This document shows, one piece after another, positions 6,692 to 13,906 of a stretch of 13,967 nucleotides of DNA (position 1 is its first letter; every line of letters begins with the position of its first letter). The position numbers were made by a program, and so were the translations under genes. Below the pieces are notes generated by a model. The model did not search any database. It saw only the letters and a program-made list of their open reading frames with translations, and was not told the origin of the DNA. This DNA comes from Natrialbaceae archaeon (lineage in GTDB: Archaea; Halobacteriota; Halobacteria; Halobacteriales; Natrialbaceae), in assembly GCA_003552325.1 (NCBI GenBank), contig PUKM01000252.1:1-13967 (forward strand), in the 5' to 3' direction.

Positions 6692-8379
6692 CAGCACAGC
6701 AGATCGACCCGATCACGCTCGAGGTGATCAGAAACGGCTGTGCGGCGATCGCCGAGGAGATGAACGCCAACCTCGTTCGAACCGGCTACTCGCCGAACAT
6801 CAAGGAACGGCGGGACTGTTCGTGTGCCCTGTTCGACGCCGACGGCCAGCTATTGGCGCAAGCCGAAAACATGCCTGTTCACCTCGGTGCGATGCCGTTT
6901 TCCGTCGACGCAGCCCTCGAGCGGTATCCCCCGGAAACGCTGGCTCCCGGTGATGCAATCCTGGTTAACGATCCGTTCCACGGGGGTGCACACCTGCCCG
7001 ACCTGACACTCGTTACCCCGGTCTTTGCCGACGGTTCGACGGATGACCCGCCGGTGATCGGATTTGCGGCTAACCGCGCACATCACGCCGATATCGGGGG
7101 CTCCACCGCAGGCAGCGTCGCTGCCGATTCGACCGAAATATACCAGGAAGGGCTTCGGATCCCACCAGTCAAGCTCTACGATAGTGGAGAGATCGTCGAG
7201 GACGTCGCCGACTTGCTCCTCGCGAACGTCAGAACACCCGACGAACGGCAGGGTGATCTGCGAGCCCAGCAGGCTGCCAACGAAACCGGTCGGCGGAGAC
7301 TCCAATCGCTCGCTGCATCTTACGGGCTCGAGACGTTTGTCAATGCCGTCTCCGCCGTCCAAGAGTACGCCGAACGACGGATGCGAGCCGAACTCGAGGC
7401 ACTTCCCGATGGGACCTATCGATTCGAAGATGTCCTCGACGACGACGGCCAGGGAGCGTCGGATATCCCTATTACAGTCGCTGTCACTATCGCCGGAGAC
7501 GCAGTGACGGTGGACTTCTCGGGGACGGCCGACCAGACCGCCGGGGCGATCAACGCGGTCTTTGCCGTCACGGCGTCGGCAACGTACTACGCGGTACGGT
7601 GTGTGACGGATCCGGATATTCCCGCAAACGCAGGCGCATACCGCCCAATTACCATCGACGCACCGTCGGGCTCTGTAATCAACGCGACGCCGCCAGCGGC
7701 CGTCGTCGGCGGTAACCTCGAGGTCTCCCAGCGCGTGACCGACGTGCTGTTGGGTGCACTCGCTGCAGCCGCTCCGGAACGAGCCCTGGCGGCGTGCCAG
7801 GGCTCGATGAACAACGTGACCTTTGGCGGAACAGATCCACGTACAGACACACCCTACGCGTTCTACGAGACCCAGGGCGGTGGGTTCGGTGGCCGGCCCA
7901 CCGGAGACGGCATGGACGGCGTCCACGTCCACATGAGTAACACGATGAACACGCCCGCAGAGGTGTTAGAGACGGCTTACCCACTCGCCGTCGAACGGTA
8001 TGCCTACCGACCCGACACCGGGGGCGAAGGCGAGTACCGAGGCGGGGTTGGGCTCCGTCGTGATATTCGTATCCGAGACCACGAGGCGACCTTCAGTCTC
8101 CTCGCCGATCGGCGACGGCATGCACCATACGGGCTGGAGGGAGGCCACGACGGGTCCCCAGGTGATGACCGGCTGATTCGCGATGGGGAAGACAAGCCGC
8201 TCCCGGCGAAAACCAAACGGACCCTCGAGCCAGGCGACGTCGTGAGCATCCGAACGCCCGGGGGCGGCGGATACGGCGATCCGGCCGAAAGAGACCTGGA
8301 GGCGATTCAGCGAGATATCGAGTTGGGATTGCTCTCACTCGAACAGGCCAGAACGGTGTACGGGCACGAGGAGGAGTGA
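6688..8379 (+). CDS. hyuB: Hydantoinase/oxoprolinase family, subunit B
   Basis: A 563-residue cytoplasmic protein, the usual length for HyuB, and the partner of HyuA. It opens with the family signature DPITLEVIRNGCAAIAEEM (7-25) and the following RTGYSPNIKERRDCSCALFD. It carries VNDPFHGGAHLPD (93-105) and RAHHADIGG (130-138), whose Asp and His residues form the metal/active site in this family, and ends in the Gly-rich TPGGGGYGDP motif. Nothing is missing. HyuA plus HyuB together (about 1250 residues) match the length of fused eukaryotic 5-oxoprolinase, so the pair should form a complete enzyme. Ring-opening of a hydantoin, 5-oxoproline or a related compound is the family's chemistry; the actual substrate is unknown. 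It overlaps hyuA by four bases and is followed by paired hairpins in the gap before the convergent SDR gene. Confidence 0.92.
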   Translation: MTAQQIDPITLEVIRNGCAAIAEEMNANLVRTGYSPNIKERRDCSCALFDADGQLLAQAENMPVHLGAMPFSVDAALERYPPETLAPGDAILVNDPFHGGAHLPDLTLVTPVFADGSTDDPPVIGFAANRAHHADIGGSTAGSVAADSTEIYQEGLRIPPVKLYDSGEIVEDVADLLLANVRTPDERQGDLRAQQAANETGRRRLQSLAASYGLETFVNAVSAVQEYAERRMRAELEALPDGTYRFEDVLDDDGQGASDIPITVAVTIAGDAVTVDFSGTADQTAGAINAVFAVTASATYYAVRCVTDPDIPANAGAYRPITIDAPSGSVINATPPAAVVGGNLEVSQRVTDVLLGALAAAAPERALAACQGSMNNVTFGGTDPRTDTPYAFYETQGGGFGGRPTGDGMDGVHVHMSNTMNTPAEVLETAYPLAVERYAYRPDTGGEGEYRGGVGLRRDIRIRDHEATFSLLADRRRHAPYGLEGGHDGSPGDDRLIRDGEDKPLPAKTKRTLEPGDVVSIRTPGGGGYGDPAERDLEAIQRDIELGLLSLEQARTVYGHEEE

Positions 8380-8420
8380 GCGGTTGGTGCAGGGGGCAAA
8401 CAGGCGATCGACGCGACCGG

Positions 8421-8457
8421 CGGGGACAGCTGATCGCACAACCGCGTTCTGTCCCCG
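8421..8457. terminator. Perfect 9-bp inverted repeat between convergent genes
   Basis: CGGGGACAG (8421-8429) and CTGTCCCCG (8449-8457) are exact inverted copies with a 19-nt loop, 42 nt past the hyuB stop. The position between two convergent genes suggests a bidirectional terminator or transcript-end structure. No T run follows on either strand, so the function is uncertain. Confidence 0.4.
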
Positions 8458-8458
8458 A

Positions 8459-8479
8459 ACTCATGGTCAGCGCATGAGT
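8459..8479. terminator. Second hairpin in the same gap
   Basis: ACTCATG (8459-8465) and CATGAGT (8473-8479) are perfect 7-bp inverted arms with a 7-nt loop, starting only two bases after the previous dyad. Together they form a tandem hairpin block between hyuB and the SDR gene. Confidence 0.35.
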
Positions 8480-8495
8480 CGCCTGGATGCCCGTT

Positions 8496-8505
8496 GATAT
8501 ATAAA
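8496..8505 (+). promoter_or_regulatory. Strong TATA-like box facing into the 3' end of the SDR gene
   Basis: GATATATAAA is a good match to an archaeal TATA box, followed by AGGAGG at 8511-8516. No sensible gene starts downstream on the plus strand: the only open frame, to 8685, is antisense to the SDR and would need a TTG start. It may drive an antisense RNA or be incidental. Confidence 0.25.
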
Positions 8506-8523
8506 GACAGAGGAGGCGACGAG

Positions 8524-9513
8524 TTATATCGTCTCGAGGATTCCGAGGACACGTTCTTCGGCTTCGCGCCCGGGGTCATGGTCGCTGCCGTCGCGGTCGC
8601 TGGCTCGATGTTCGTCGACCGTTCGGGCCATGGCCTCCTCGAGCGGTGTCGATTCCCAACCCAGGGCGGCGAGTTTGGTTGTTGAAAGCACGTGGGGGTA
8701 GGCACGGTAGAGGATGAAGTCATCATCCGAGAGTCCGCCAGCCTCGAGCTCTCGCTCCCCGGCATGGACGATTTCGATGTCCTCATCTGCGACCTCGGCG
8801 ATGAGTTCGACCATTTCCTCGAGCGTGACCAGTCGTCTATCACCGACGTTGTAAAACTCGCCGGGAGTGCCACGTTCAGCGACCAGACGGAGTGCGCTGG
8901 CGACATCTTCGACGTAGGCACGGTGCCAGATATTGGTGCCGTCACCGGGGACGATCACCTGCTCGTACTCGAGGACGCGGTTGATCCAGTAATCGAGGCG
9001 CTCGGTGTAGTCGTACGGCCCATAGACGATACACGGGCGGACGGACATGGCATTGACGCCGCGTTCGGCGGCACGTTCGACCGCACGGTCACCCTCGGCT
9101 TTCCGATTGCCGTAGGTGTCACCCGTCTCGTCGGTCGCTTGTTCGTCGGTGCAGGGCCGCATCGGTGTTTCGTCCTCGCGTTTCGGAATGTCTTCCCTCC
9201 CGTAGGCGTCACCGCTCGAGATGTAGACGTAGGCATCGACGTCGGCGAAGATTTCAGTTGCTGCCCGAACGTCTCGTGGATAGTAGGCCACACAGTCGAA
9301 CACGGCGTCCGGGTCGACGCCCTCGGCGGCGGCCTCGAGTGCCGAATCGTTCGTTCGGTCGCCTTCGATCCGGGTGACCCGGTCGTCGTCGGCGAACGGA
9401 TTGTCGTGGTTGCCGCGGTTGAATATCGTGACCGCGTAGTCGTGTGCGAGTAAGTCGTCCACGAGGTGCCGGCCGATAAACCGGGAGCCGCCGATGACCA
9501 GTGCAGTGTCCAT
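8524..9513 (-). CDS. NAD-dependent epimerase/dehydratase-family protein (extended SDR)
   Basis: A 329-residue cytoplasmic protein with an N-terminal Rossmann fold. The nucleotide-binding motif is GGSRFIG (8-14). The catalytic Ser lies in YISSG (97-101) and the Tyr/Lys pair in YGNRK (Tyr134, Lys138), so the SDR active site is complete. A substrate-binding region follows with VRPCIVYGPYDYTERL and GTNIWHRAYVEDVA, typical of COG0451 sugar-nucleotide epimerases and of the chloroplast CSP41-like branch. The substrate could be a nucleotide sugar, but this branch is poorly characterised and I would not name a reaction. The C-terminal tail (about 300-329) is highly charged and probably disordered. The A+T-poor promoter has a weak candidate TATA (ATTTTCA on the minus strand, near 9535-9542) about 25-30 bp before the ATG. 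It is the same strand as the quinone reductase gene upstream, separated by 167 bp with hairpins, so probably its own unit. Confidence 0.88.
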   Translation of the reverse strand: MDTALVIGGSRFIGRHLVDDLLAHDYAVTIFNRGNHDNPFADDDRVTRIEGDRTNDSALEAAAEGVDPDAVFDCVAYYPRDVRAATEIFADVDAYVYISSGDAYGREDIPKREDETPMRPCTDEQATDETGDTYGNRKAEGDRAVERAAERGVNAMSVRPCIVYGPYDYTERLDYWINRVLEYEQVIVPGDGTNIWHRAYVEDVASALRLVAERGTPGEFYNVGDRRLVTLEEMVELIAEVADEDIEIVHAGERELEAGGLSDDDFILYRAYPHVLSTTKLAALGWESTPLEEAMARTVDEHRASDRDGSDHDPGREAEERVLGILETI

Positions 9514-9598
9514 ACGGGGTGCTCGCGGGATGGGGTGAAAATGGTGGCGGAGGCGGCGAAGTGCTACTGAGACTGTCGGCTGTAAGTGGTTCTAAGTC

Positions 9599-9653
9599 CT
9601 CGCCGACTCCAAGTGGCGAGACGCTACACACCGGTACAGCCCACGGGGTGGGC
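9599..9653 (-). terminator. Hairpins downstream of the quinone reductase gene
   Basis: GCCCAC (9639-9644) and GTGGGC (9648-9653) form a perfect 6-bp stem with a 3-nt loop about 28 nt past the stop at 9681. A second weaker stem, CTCGCC (9599-9604) with GGCGAG (9615-9620), follows on the minus strand. They could end the upstream transcript before the SDR gene; no U tract is seen. Confidence 0.3.
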
Positions 9654-9680
9654 GGGGTAGGTTGGTCAGGGACTCGAGCG

Positions 9681-10646
9681 TCAGGGTTCGATGACCAGTT
9701 TTCCCAGGAAACTGTCGTTCAGGACGGCTCGTTGGGCCTCTCCGGCTTCATCAAGGGTGTAGCGGTCGGCAATTTCGATTCGCAGTTTGTCTGTGTCCAG
9801 CAGGTGAGCCACGCCCCGTAATGGAACCCGAAGATCCGGCGTGTTAAACATACTCATGAACTGATAGCTGACGTCCTTCGACCGGGCGGCCCCATCGTTG
9901 GTAAACCCTGGATCGGGGCTGTCCTCGCCGATGCCGATGACGCGACATCCTTCGCCGGCTACGTTGGCATCGAACTGGAGGTAACGATCGAGCAGATGGT
10001 CGAGAATCACGTCGACCCCACCGTCGGCGTGATCGAGCACGGCATCCTCGAGGTCATCTCGGCCGTACTCGAGGACCGTCTCGGCACCGAGCTCCTCGAG
10101 GCTGTCGTGGTACTCCTCGCGTGCTGTGGTGATGACGCGCGCGCTGACCGCTTCAGCGAGTTGGATAGCCGTGTGACCGACACCACCCGAACCGCCGTGG
10201 ACCAGACAGTATTCGGCCGGCTCGAGGGCAGCGTGATCGACCAACGCTCGCCAGGCGGTACAGGCGGCGACACCCGCAGCCCCCGCTTCGGTCGTGTCGA
10301 CGCCGTCAGGGAGGTGGACGACTCGATCACTGGGGACGGTTGCGTACTCCGCATATGCACCCTGGAACGAGGCGTTCCCGATGCCGGTGCCGAACACGCG
10401 ATCACCCTCGGTGAACCCCTCGACGGCGTTGCCGTGCTCGACGACGGTACCGGCGAAGTCGACCCCAGGGGTGAACGGGAGTGAAACCGGTGGATAGGAT
10501 CCGTCTCTGAAGTACGTGTCCACGGGGTTGACCCCCGCGGCGGCGACTTCGACGAGGAGTTCGTGGGCGTTCGGCTCGGGCCTGTCGACGCTCTCGACGG
10601 AGAGGACCTCCGGACCGCCGTGATCTGTGAGGCGTACGGCGTGCAT
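9681..10646 (-). CDS. Zinc-independent MDR-family NADPH:quinone reductase-like protein
   Basis: A 321-residue cytoplasmic oxidoreductase of the medium-chain dehydrogenase/reductase superfamily, quinone reductase branch (COG0604). The N-terminal GroES-like domain includes VNPVDTYFRDG (39-49) and TPGVDFAGTV (59-68). The Rossmann domain has GGSGGVG (151-157), the variant of AAAGGVG that binds NADPH. The Cys residues that would hold catalytic or structural zinc in alcohol dehydrogenases are absent, which fits quinone or enone reduction rather than alcohol oxidation. The C terminus (AQRAVLNDSFLGKLVIEP) is family-typical. I chose the ATG at 10646, not the GTG at 10661, because the TATA box at 10673-10680 is centred 30 bp upstream and the downstream sequence starts MHAVRLTDHGGPEVL like relatives. 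The true electron acceptor is unknown. Confidence 0.9.
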   Translation of the reverse strand: MHAVRLTDHGGPEVLSVESVDRPEPNAHELLVEVAAAGVNPVDTYFRDGSYPPVSLPFTPGVDFAGTVVEHGNAVEGFTEGDRVFGTGIGNASFQGAYAEYATVPSDRVVHLPDGVDTTEAGAAGVAACTAWRALVDHAALEPAEYCLVHGGSGGVGHTAIQLAEAVSARVITTAREEYHDSLEELGAETVLEYGRDDLEDAVLDHADGGVDVILDHLLDRYLQFDANVAGEGCRVIGIGEDSPDPGFTNDGAARSKDVSYQFMSMFNTPDLRVPLRGVAHLLDTDKLRIEIADRYTLDEAGEAQRAVLNDSFLGKLVIEP

Positions 10647-10672
10647 GGTGGCTGTACACACGCAACAATCCC

Positions 10673-10680
10673 TTATATAA
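10673..10680. promoter_or_regulatory. Palindromic TATA box shared by two divergent genes
   Basis: TTATATAA reads the same on both strands. Leftward it lies 30 bp from the quinone reductase ATG (10646), giving a near-leaderless transcript. Rightward a start near 10703 would precede ilvE. Flanking bases on the minus strand (GGTAAGTTTATATAAGG) look more like a full haloarchaeal promoter than those on the plus strand, so the main direction is probably leftward. Confidence 0.55.
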
Positions 10681-10790
10681 ACTTACCTCGAGCGTCTGAT
10701 CGAAACGTCTTGTTCAACGTACGGGAGATGTCGAACGACTCCCACAATCAATCGCCAACGTTCATTAGCGATGGCTTCGTCTCCCCGGGT

Positions 10791-11723
10791 ATGGGATTCG
10801 ACGAGATGGATGTCGATACGATCTGGATGGATGGCGAATTCGTCGACTGGGACGATGCACAGGTGCACGTTCTCACGCACGGACTGCACTACGGAACCGG
10901 CGTGTTCGAAGGGGCACGATGTTACGATACCGAGAAGGGGCCCGCGATTTTCCGCTGGGACGAACACGTCGACCGACTCTTCGACTCGTGTAAACCCTAC
11001 GAGATGGAAATTCAACACACGCACGACGAGCTTACCGAAGCGACGAAAGAGCTCATCCGGAGACAGGACCTCCCATCGTGTTACATTCGCCCGCTCGTCT
11101 ACTACGGCTACGATAGTCTCGGTGTGAGCCCGGGGACCTGCCCAACGCGAACCATGATCGCCGTCTGGCCCTGGGGAGCCTATCTCGGCGATGACGCACT
11201 CGAGAACGGAATCGACGTTATGGTCTCGTCCTACCGCAAACACGCCTCGAGTCAGATTCCCACGAACGCGAAAACGACCGGGCTGTACGTCAACAGTTTG
11301 CTCGCGGGCGAAGAGGCCCGTCGGAACGGCTGTGCGGAAGCAATCGTCCTCAACAAGGAGGGGAATGTGGCTGAAGGGCCAGGTGAGAACATCTTCCTCG
11401 TCCGCGATGGGGAACTCTTCACGCCTGGGCTTTCGGAGTCCATCCTCGACGGGATCACCCGTGACACGGTGATACAGATCGCTCGTGACCTCGGGTACAC
11501 GGTTCACGACACCGTGTCCATCTCCCGAGGAGAACTCCACACGGCCGACGAACTGTTCTTCACCGGGTCAGCCGCGGAGGTCACGCCGATCAAGCAAGTC
11601 GATAACGTGACCATCGGCGAAGGAACTCGAGGACCGATCACCGAAGAGATCCAACAACGGTTCTTCGACATCGTCGAGCGCCGCACCGACGACTACGAGG
11701 AGTGGTTCGAGTACGTCGAGTGA
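10791..11723 (+). CDS. ilvE: Branched-chain amino-acid aminotransferase
   Basis: A 310-residue cytoplasmic, PLP-dependent class IV aminotransferase that interconverts Val, Leu and Ile with their 2-oxo acids using glutamate/2-oxoglutarate. The N terminus MGFDEMDVDTIWMDGEFVDW and LTHGLHYGTGVFEGARCYD are typical of IlvE. The Lys that forms the Schiff base is Lys161 in TNAKTTGLYVNS. The Glu-containing motif AEGPGENIFLV (194-204) and TGSAAEVTPIK near the C terminus bind PLP and substrate. All are intact. I chose the ATG at 10791 because it gives the usual family length and the conserved N terminus; an ATG at 10728 would add 21 Ser/Gly-rich residues and has GGGAG touching it, too close for a normal Shine-Dalgarno. 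A CATTA patch about 27-30 bp before 10791 could be a weak TATA. It has no other branched-chain pathway gene beside it. Confidence 0.92.
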   Translation: MGFDEMDVDTIWMDGEFVDWDDAQVHVLTHGLHYGTGVFEGARCYDTEKGPAIFRWDEHVDRLFDSCKPYEMEIQHTHDELTEATKELIRRQDLPSCYIRPLVYYGYDSLGVSPGTCPTRTMIAVWPWGAYLGDDALENGIDVMVSSYRKHASSQIPTNAKTTGLYVNSLLAGEEARRNGCAEAIVLNKEGNVAEGPGENIFLVRDGELFTPGLSESILDGITRDTVIQIARDLGYTVHDTVSISRGELHTADELFFTGSAAEVTPIKQVDNVTIGEGTRGPITEEIQQRFFDIVERRTDDYEEWFEYVE

Positions 11724-11808
11724 CGACGGCACGTCACCGAGCTGCCGTGGCCGACGGGCACCGACCGGCCTGGGTCTAGACGCTCGAGGACCAATGGGAG
11801 GAGTCCCC

Positions 11809-12372
11809 TCAGGCCTCGTCATCACTATCCAAACAGTCGAACGGACTGGTGCCCGTGCTCGTCGAGGTACCCCCGAACACACGCTCGTCGCACGCTCCGT
11901 AGGTGTAGAAGTAGCCATCCTGTTCCTCAGTAATCCGTGTCTCGAGGTAGCTTCGAGCGGCTTCTCGAGAGAAGACGCCCATTTCGACGAGATCGGAAAC
12001 GGTCGTTTTGATGGCGCGAAACCAGGTCCGTATCGTGTGATCTTCGGTTGCGTCATCGACGCCGATCAGGGCACCACGGCCCAGGTGTCGTCCGTCCCCA
12101 AAATCGAGCCAGCACACGTGATAACTGCGGATGTCGAAGTCCGCATCGACGAGGTAGAGGACCTCGTAACAACAGGGATCGAGAAAGTCCGTAAGGACAC
12201 TCGCGAGAGCGACCGAGTCGGCGAGTACCTCGGCGTCGATGCGACCGTTGGCCAGTGGGTTTTCCGCGTTCAGGTACTCGCGGATCTCGAGATGATCGCC
12301 GCCCCAGTGACTGTATCGCAGGTCATAGAGGTGGTCGGGGCGACGGTAGGCGATGAGAGCTCTGTGGCCCAT
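11809..12372 (-). CDS. Conserved haloarchaeal protein of unknown function (possibly DUF6735)
   Basis: A 187-residue soluble, acidic protein with no signal peptide or membrane segment. It starts MGHRALIAYRRPDHLYDLRYSHWGG, a pattern I associate with a haloarchaeal family, probably the one labelled DUF6735; this is from memory and unchecked. Tyr, Trp, Asp and His are frequent in the first 100 residues, including a Cys-Cys pair (67-68) and YHVCWLDFGDG (84-94). From about 105 the chain is helical, with TEDHTIRTWFRAIKTTVSDLVEMG and a segment that contains SREAARSYLETRI. The last 20 residues are Ser/Thr/Asp-rich. A good Shine-Dalgarno (GGGGAG, 7 nt before the ATG) fixes the start. It is convergent with ilvE and divergent from the exported peroxidase-like gene; neither suggests a role. 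Confidence 0.8.
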   Translation of the reverse strand: MGHRALIAYRRPDHLYDLRYSHWGGDHLEIREYLNAENPLANGRIDAEVLADSVALASVLTDFLDPCCYEVLYLVDADFDIRSYHVCWLDFGDGRHLGRGALIGVDDATEDHTIRTWFRAIKTTVSDLVEMGVFSREAARSYLETRITEEQDGYFYTYGACDERVFGGTSTSTGTSPFDCLDSDDEA

Positions 12373-12379
12373 TCAGTCA

Positions 12380-12385
12380 CTCCCC
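12380..12385 (-). promoter_or_regulatory. Ribosome binding site of the conserved haloarchaeal gene
   Basis: On the minus strand GGGGAG lies 7 nt before the ATG at 12372. It is one of the few clear Shine-Dalgarno sites before a first gene in this window, so this mRNA should have a real leader, unlike the leaderless neighbours. Confidence 0.65.
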
Positions 12386-12583
12386 AGTGTGGCGGTTTTT
12401 TCGGTTTGTTTGGCTATCTCCCCGCTCTTTTCAGGAAGCACATATCTGGTTCTCTTCCGGGAGGAGTCACGACCTGCACAGGGACATCCACGTTTCATCA
12501 CCATCTCTGGCCGCGTGGTGGTATATGAACTACAGGCCGAGAGAAGGGTGCTCGAGGCGACACCCTCGGTGACCACAACCCCC

Positions 12584-12589
12584 ATTATC
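12584..12589 (+). promoter_or_regulatory. Candidate TATA box for the peroxidase-like gene
   Basis: ATTATC is centred about 25 bp before the ATG at 12611, consistent with a leaderless transcript. No Shine-Dalgarno is seen before that ATG. Confidence 0.35.
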
Positions 12590-12610
12590 GCGCAGTCCCG
12601 AAGACCCCTT

Positions 12611-13906
12611 ATGAGCCGTTCGTCGCGTACCATCTCGCGTCGGGACTTCGTCAGAACCGCCGTCGCCATCGGTGGGGTGAGCGCCCTCGCGGCCTGTCTG
12701 GATCGCGAAGCCGACGACGATCCGCCACGGGGCCTGGGTGCAGACGACCTCGAGACGCTGCCAAGCCGCCAACACGCCTGGAACGAGGTTATCAAGACGG
12801 ACGACCACGGCAACGACGTCCTGCCCGAACACCACGTGTGTCTCCACCTCGAGTACATCGGTGACGGCCCAACCGAGACCGAACGTGAGCAAGTCGAAGC
12901 GGCGTTCCAGACCCTCGAGCGAGCCTACGCCTGGGAGAACGATGGCCTGTTGTTCACCGTTGGCTACGGGCCTCGGTATTTCGACCGTTTCGACGAGGAC
13001 CTCCACGAGTCGGTCACACTCCCCGAGCCAACCCAGCTTGCGCCCATCGAAGATCCCGAACTGGACGCGTACGACGCGATGGTCCATCTCGCGAGTGACC
13101 GTGGCTCGGTGGTCTTGAGCGCCGAAGAAGCCCTGCTGGGCGACCTCGATGAAGTACACGGTGTCGACGTCGAGGAGACACTCGAGGGCGTCTTTGCGCT
13201 CGAGGAACGACGAACGGGCTTCGTCGGGCCCGGACTCCCCGCCGAGAATCAGTCGGGCATCAGTGGAATCCCCGATAGTGAACCCGTCGACGAAGACGCG
13301 CCGTTCTTTATGGGATTCAAGTCAGGATTTGCGAAAAACCAGGCCGCAGAGGACCGCGTCACGATTCAGGACGGCCCGTTCGCCGGCGGGACGACGACCC
13401 ACCTCTCACAGATCCGGCTCAACCTCAATCAGTGGTACGAACAGGACAGCCGTGCCATCCGCGAACGGAAGATGTTCTGTCCTGCTCACGCCGAGGAGGA
13501 CAAGATCGAGGGCGTCGGTGACAACCTCGGGGACTCGAGTGGCGTCGGGGAGTGTGCCGAACGGACCCTCCAGGATGCCCACGAGTACGGGATGGTTGGC
13601 CACGCCCAGAAGGCGGCCCGCGCTCGAGACGAGAACGGACCACCCCTTCTTCGTCGGGATTTCAATTCGACGGACAACGACGAGGCAGGGCTGCACTTCC
13701 TCTCTCATCAACGTGAGATACAGGAGTTCGTCGCGGTCAGACAGGCCATGACGGGGAGCGATATCGCCGACGAGTCCGCGATCGGCTCGCGGACGAACAA
13801 CGGCATCTTGCAGTATATGACCGTCAGGAAACGGGCGAACTATCTGGTGCCCCCACGCGAGCATCGAGCGTTGCCGACGCCGGATCCCGACTCGCTCGAG
13901 CTGTAG
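12611..13906 (+). CDS. Tat-exported lipoprotein with a Dyp-type-peroxidase-like fold
   Basis: A 431-residue secreted protein. Residues 1-29 are a Tat lipoprotein signal: twin-Arg SRRDFVR (9-15), a hydrophobic stretch and the lipobox LAAC with Cys29. The mature part aligns by eye with Dyp-type haem peroxidases such as EfeB. FMGFKSG (233-239) stands at the GXXDG motif. Then come THLSQIRLNLNQWYEQD (263-279) and VGHAQKAARARDENGPPLLRR (329-349), containing His331 as likely proximal haem ligand and an LRR with Arg348/Arg349. GLHFLSHQREIQEFVAVRQAM (360-380) matches the family C terminus. The distal Asp of GXXDG is Ser238, a key change that may alter or abolish peroxidase activity. Possibly the haloarchaeal family labelled DUF7405 (memory, unchecked). 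I chose the ATG at 12611 because it places the Tat motif correctly; the frame is open upstream to 12353 but the extra 86 residues are not protein-like. Confidence 0.82.
   Translation: MSRSSRTISRRDFVRTAVAIGGVSALAACLDREADDDPPRGLGADDLETLPSRQHAWNEVIKTDDHGNDVLPEHHVCLHLEYIGDGPTETEREQVEAAFQTLERAYAWENDGLLFTVGYGPRYFDRFDEDLHESVTLPEPTQLAPIEDPELDAYDAMVHLASDRGSVVLSAEEALLGDLDEVHGVDVEETLEGVFALEERRTGFVGPGLPAENQSGISGIPDSEPVDEDAPFFMGFKSGFAKNQAAEDRVTIQDGPFAGGTTTHLSQIRLNLNQWYEQDSRAIRERKMFCPAHAEEDKIEGVGDNLGDSSGVGECAERTLQDAHEYGMVGHAQKAARARDENGPPLLRRDFNSTDNDEAGLHFLSHQREIQEFVAVRQAMTGSDIADESAIGSRTNNGILQYMTVRKRANYLVPPREHRALPTPDPDSLEL

Larger units (their letters stand above)
12373..12610. other. Divergent intergenic region, 238 bp
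   Basis: It separates the conserved haloarchaeal gene from the exported peroxidase-like gene. It holds the ribosome binding site at the left end, a T-rich plus-strand stretch at 12395-12411, a TATA-like GTATATGAA at 12521-12529 and the TATA candidate nearest the right-hand gene at 12584-12589. The plus frame is open through the whole region but carries no credible coding sequence. Confidence 0.5.

Noticed and set aside
6850..7932. 360-codon minus-strand open frame antisense to hyuB
   Set aside because: Long antisense frames are common in G+C-rich genes. The product is rich in Arg, Gly, Cys and Val with no recognisable motif, while hyuB in the other strand is unmistakable.
8494..8685. Small plus-strand open frame after the TATA-like box at 8496
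   Set aside because: Needs a TTG start placed at the box itself and lies almost wholly antisense to the SDR gene; no family pattern.
10683..11540. 285-codon minus-strand open frame antisense to ilvE
   Set aside because: A shadow of the well-identified ilvE; no family pattern and no start signals.
11794..12528. 244-codon plus-strand open frame across the conserved haloarchaeal gene
   Set aside because: The minus-strand gene has a clear ribosome site and a family-like N terminus; the plus frame has neither.
12353..12610. Upstream extension of the exported peroxidase-like gene
   Set aside because: It would bury the Tat signal 86 residues into the protein and overlap the start of the divergent gene; the ATG at 12611 is preferred.
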